Assembly (NCBI GenBank): GCA_019347775.1
Contig: JAHWKP010000096.1
Coordinates: 1-6,528, forward strand
Direction of reading: 5' to 3'
Source of the DNA: Actinomycetota bacterium
GTDB taxonomy: Bacteria; Actinomycetota; Acidimicrobiia; Acidimicrobiales; JAHWKP01
Length of the DNA stretch: 6,528 nt
The position numbers and the translations under genes are program-made. Position 1 is the first letter of the stretch. Every line of letters starts with the position of its first letter. Of the stretch, positions 5,981 to 6,528 are shown piece by piece. The notes under the pieces are model-generated. The model saw only the letters and a list, made by a program, of their open reading frames with translations, was not told the DNA's origin and ran no database searches.

Positions 5981-6022
5981 CCCGCTCGGTGACCTCGGCG
6001 TGGCGCGGTCGTCGGCCGCCGA

Positions 6023-6433
6023 TCAAGTCGGATCGACGGATGCGGCGACGCGCCGGGCCACTGCCACGACCCGTCGAGCGCGGTCAACGGCCTTCTTGGC
6101 ATCGGACTTCGGAATCTCGTCGGGCTCGTACTCGGCCCTGGTCTTGGGAAAGAGACGGACGAGATCCCTGGCCACGGCTATACCGTCGGGGCCGGCCGTA
6201 CGAAGCAGCGCGAGCGCTTCGTCGTGGTCCTCACCCCCGGCTCGGCGACCGAGTCGAGTGCCGCACACCGCGTCGGCCGCATTGATCCCGGCGTGGATCG
6301 CCAGGCTCGTGGCCGCGATCGCACGACCAGCCTCCAGCTCGTGCTCGGCGGCAGAGAGGTACTCCTCGGCCTTGGCAACATACGACCGCACCTGCGTGCC
6401 GGAGATCGGTCGAGTGCGGCCCTTCCTAGCCAT
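6023..6433 (-). CDS. HEPN-domain protein, probable toxin of a HEPN/MNT pair
   Basis: The 136-residue all-helical protein looks like a HEPN domain: helices around residues 13-34 (QVRSYVAKAEEYLSAAEHEL), 37-60 (RAIAATSLAIHAGINAADAV), 71-80, 84-94 and 110-131. Between helices two and three it has R-R-A-G-G-E-D-H (63-70), which satisfies the Rx4-6H RNase motif of the superfamily. HEPN toxins cleave or modify RNA and are often held in check by a linked MNT nucleotidyltransferase. The ATG at 6431-6433 overlaps the upstream stop by 8 nt (ATGGCTAG), so the two products are made in a coupled manner. No own Shine-Dalgarno is obvious apart from CGGAGC about 12 nt upstream. The tyrosine two residues after the motif His that is AMPylated in HepT-type toxins is absent (Glu72). 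Toxicity is inferred only from family and context. Confidence 0.8.
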   Translation of the reverse strand: MARKGRTRPISGTQVRSYVAKAEEYLSAAEHELEAGRAIAATSLAIHAGINAADAVCGTRLGRRAGGEDHDEALALLRTAGPDGIAVARDLVRLFPKTRAEYEPDEIPKSDAKKAVDRARRVVAVARRVAASVDPT

Positions 6434-6528
6434 GCCGCTTGCTCCGGAGGTCGTCGATCGACTTTCCGTACAGCCAGACGCCGTGCCGGGCGATGTCGGC
6501 CCAGAGGTCGTTCTTGCCGCGAAGTCTC
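6426..6528 (-). CDS. C-terminal end of gene upstream of HEPN, probable MNT nucleotidyltransferase (partial)
   Basis: An open frame runs from the right edge of the window (first complete codon at 6527) to TAG at 6426-6428, giving 33 residues: KNDLWADIARHGVWLYGKS then IDDLRSKRHG after a short RLRG. It overlaps the HEPN start by 8 nt. The ending LW.DI...GV.LYG is typical of the C-termini of minimal nucleotidyltransferases encoded next to HEPN genes, and the coupled arrangement matches known HEPN/MNT modules. The catalytic GSx10DxD part would lie outside the window, so the identity is inferred from the tail and the neighbour. Confidence 0.6.
   Translation of the reverse strand, partial: RLRGKNDLWADIARHGVWLYGKSIDDLRSKRHG

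Noticed and set aside
1..6528. CRISPR array, insertion sequence, rRNA or riboswitch.
   Set aside because: No regularly spaced repeats, transposase motifs or terminal inverted repeats, rRNA sequence or recognisable aptamer core were seen.

Overview
The window is GC-rich throughout, with strong G/C preference at third codon positions, actinobacterial-type Shine-Dalgarno sites and a lipoprotein with a long positively charged leader. This points to a high-GC member of the Actinomycetota; nothing visible fixes the genus. Apart from two small genes and an integrase relic at the left end and one doubtful small ORF near 5.6 kb, everything is coded on the minus strand.

Left end (1-970, plus strand): the 3' part of a tRNA gene, most likely tRNA-Arg (anticodon NCT, so CCT or TCT), followed by a spacer with a 12-bp tandem repeat, an 82-residue gene of unknown function, and a wrecked tyrosine recombinase. 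The recombinase keeps about 20 N-terminal residues and the last ~120 residues with the R-H-Y catalytic motifs, joined out of frame. A tRNA end plus an integrase relic looks like the scar of an integrative element that used this tRNA as attachment site. No second copy of the tRNA 3' end is visible in the window.

Middle (971-1745): a convergent intergenic region with a perfect 18-bp inverted repeat and a 20-bp tandem duplication that copies a stop codon, then a secreted protein with a signal peptide and four cysteines.

Core (1850-5363, minus strand): a tightly overlapping four-gene ABC importer operon of the nitrate/sulfonate/taurine (NitT/TauT, NMT1/THI5-like) type, in the order lipoprotein binding protein, ATPase, permease 1, permease 2. 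The overlaps are 14, 8 and 4 nt, so translation is probably coupled. The lipoprotein would capture a small substrate outside the cell, the two different permeases would form a heterodimeric channel, and the ATPase would drive uptake. The substrate cannot be named from sequence alone. Several dyad-symmetric sequences lie upstream of the operon and overlap a possible small zinc-ribbon ORF on the opposite strand.

Right end (5723-6528, minus strand): a HEPN-domain protein overlapped by the end of an upstream gene that is probably an MNT nucleotidyltransferase, which together look like a HEPN/MNT toxin-antitoxin pair. Downstream of it lies a short fragment resembling DUF433/MerR-like antitoxin proteins. 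No entirely new system is evident. The best candidates for a second look are the HEPN/MNT pair without an obvious AMPylation tyrosine, the zinc-ribbon ORF with the palindromes beside it, and the duplicated stop codon next to the long hairpin.
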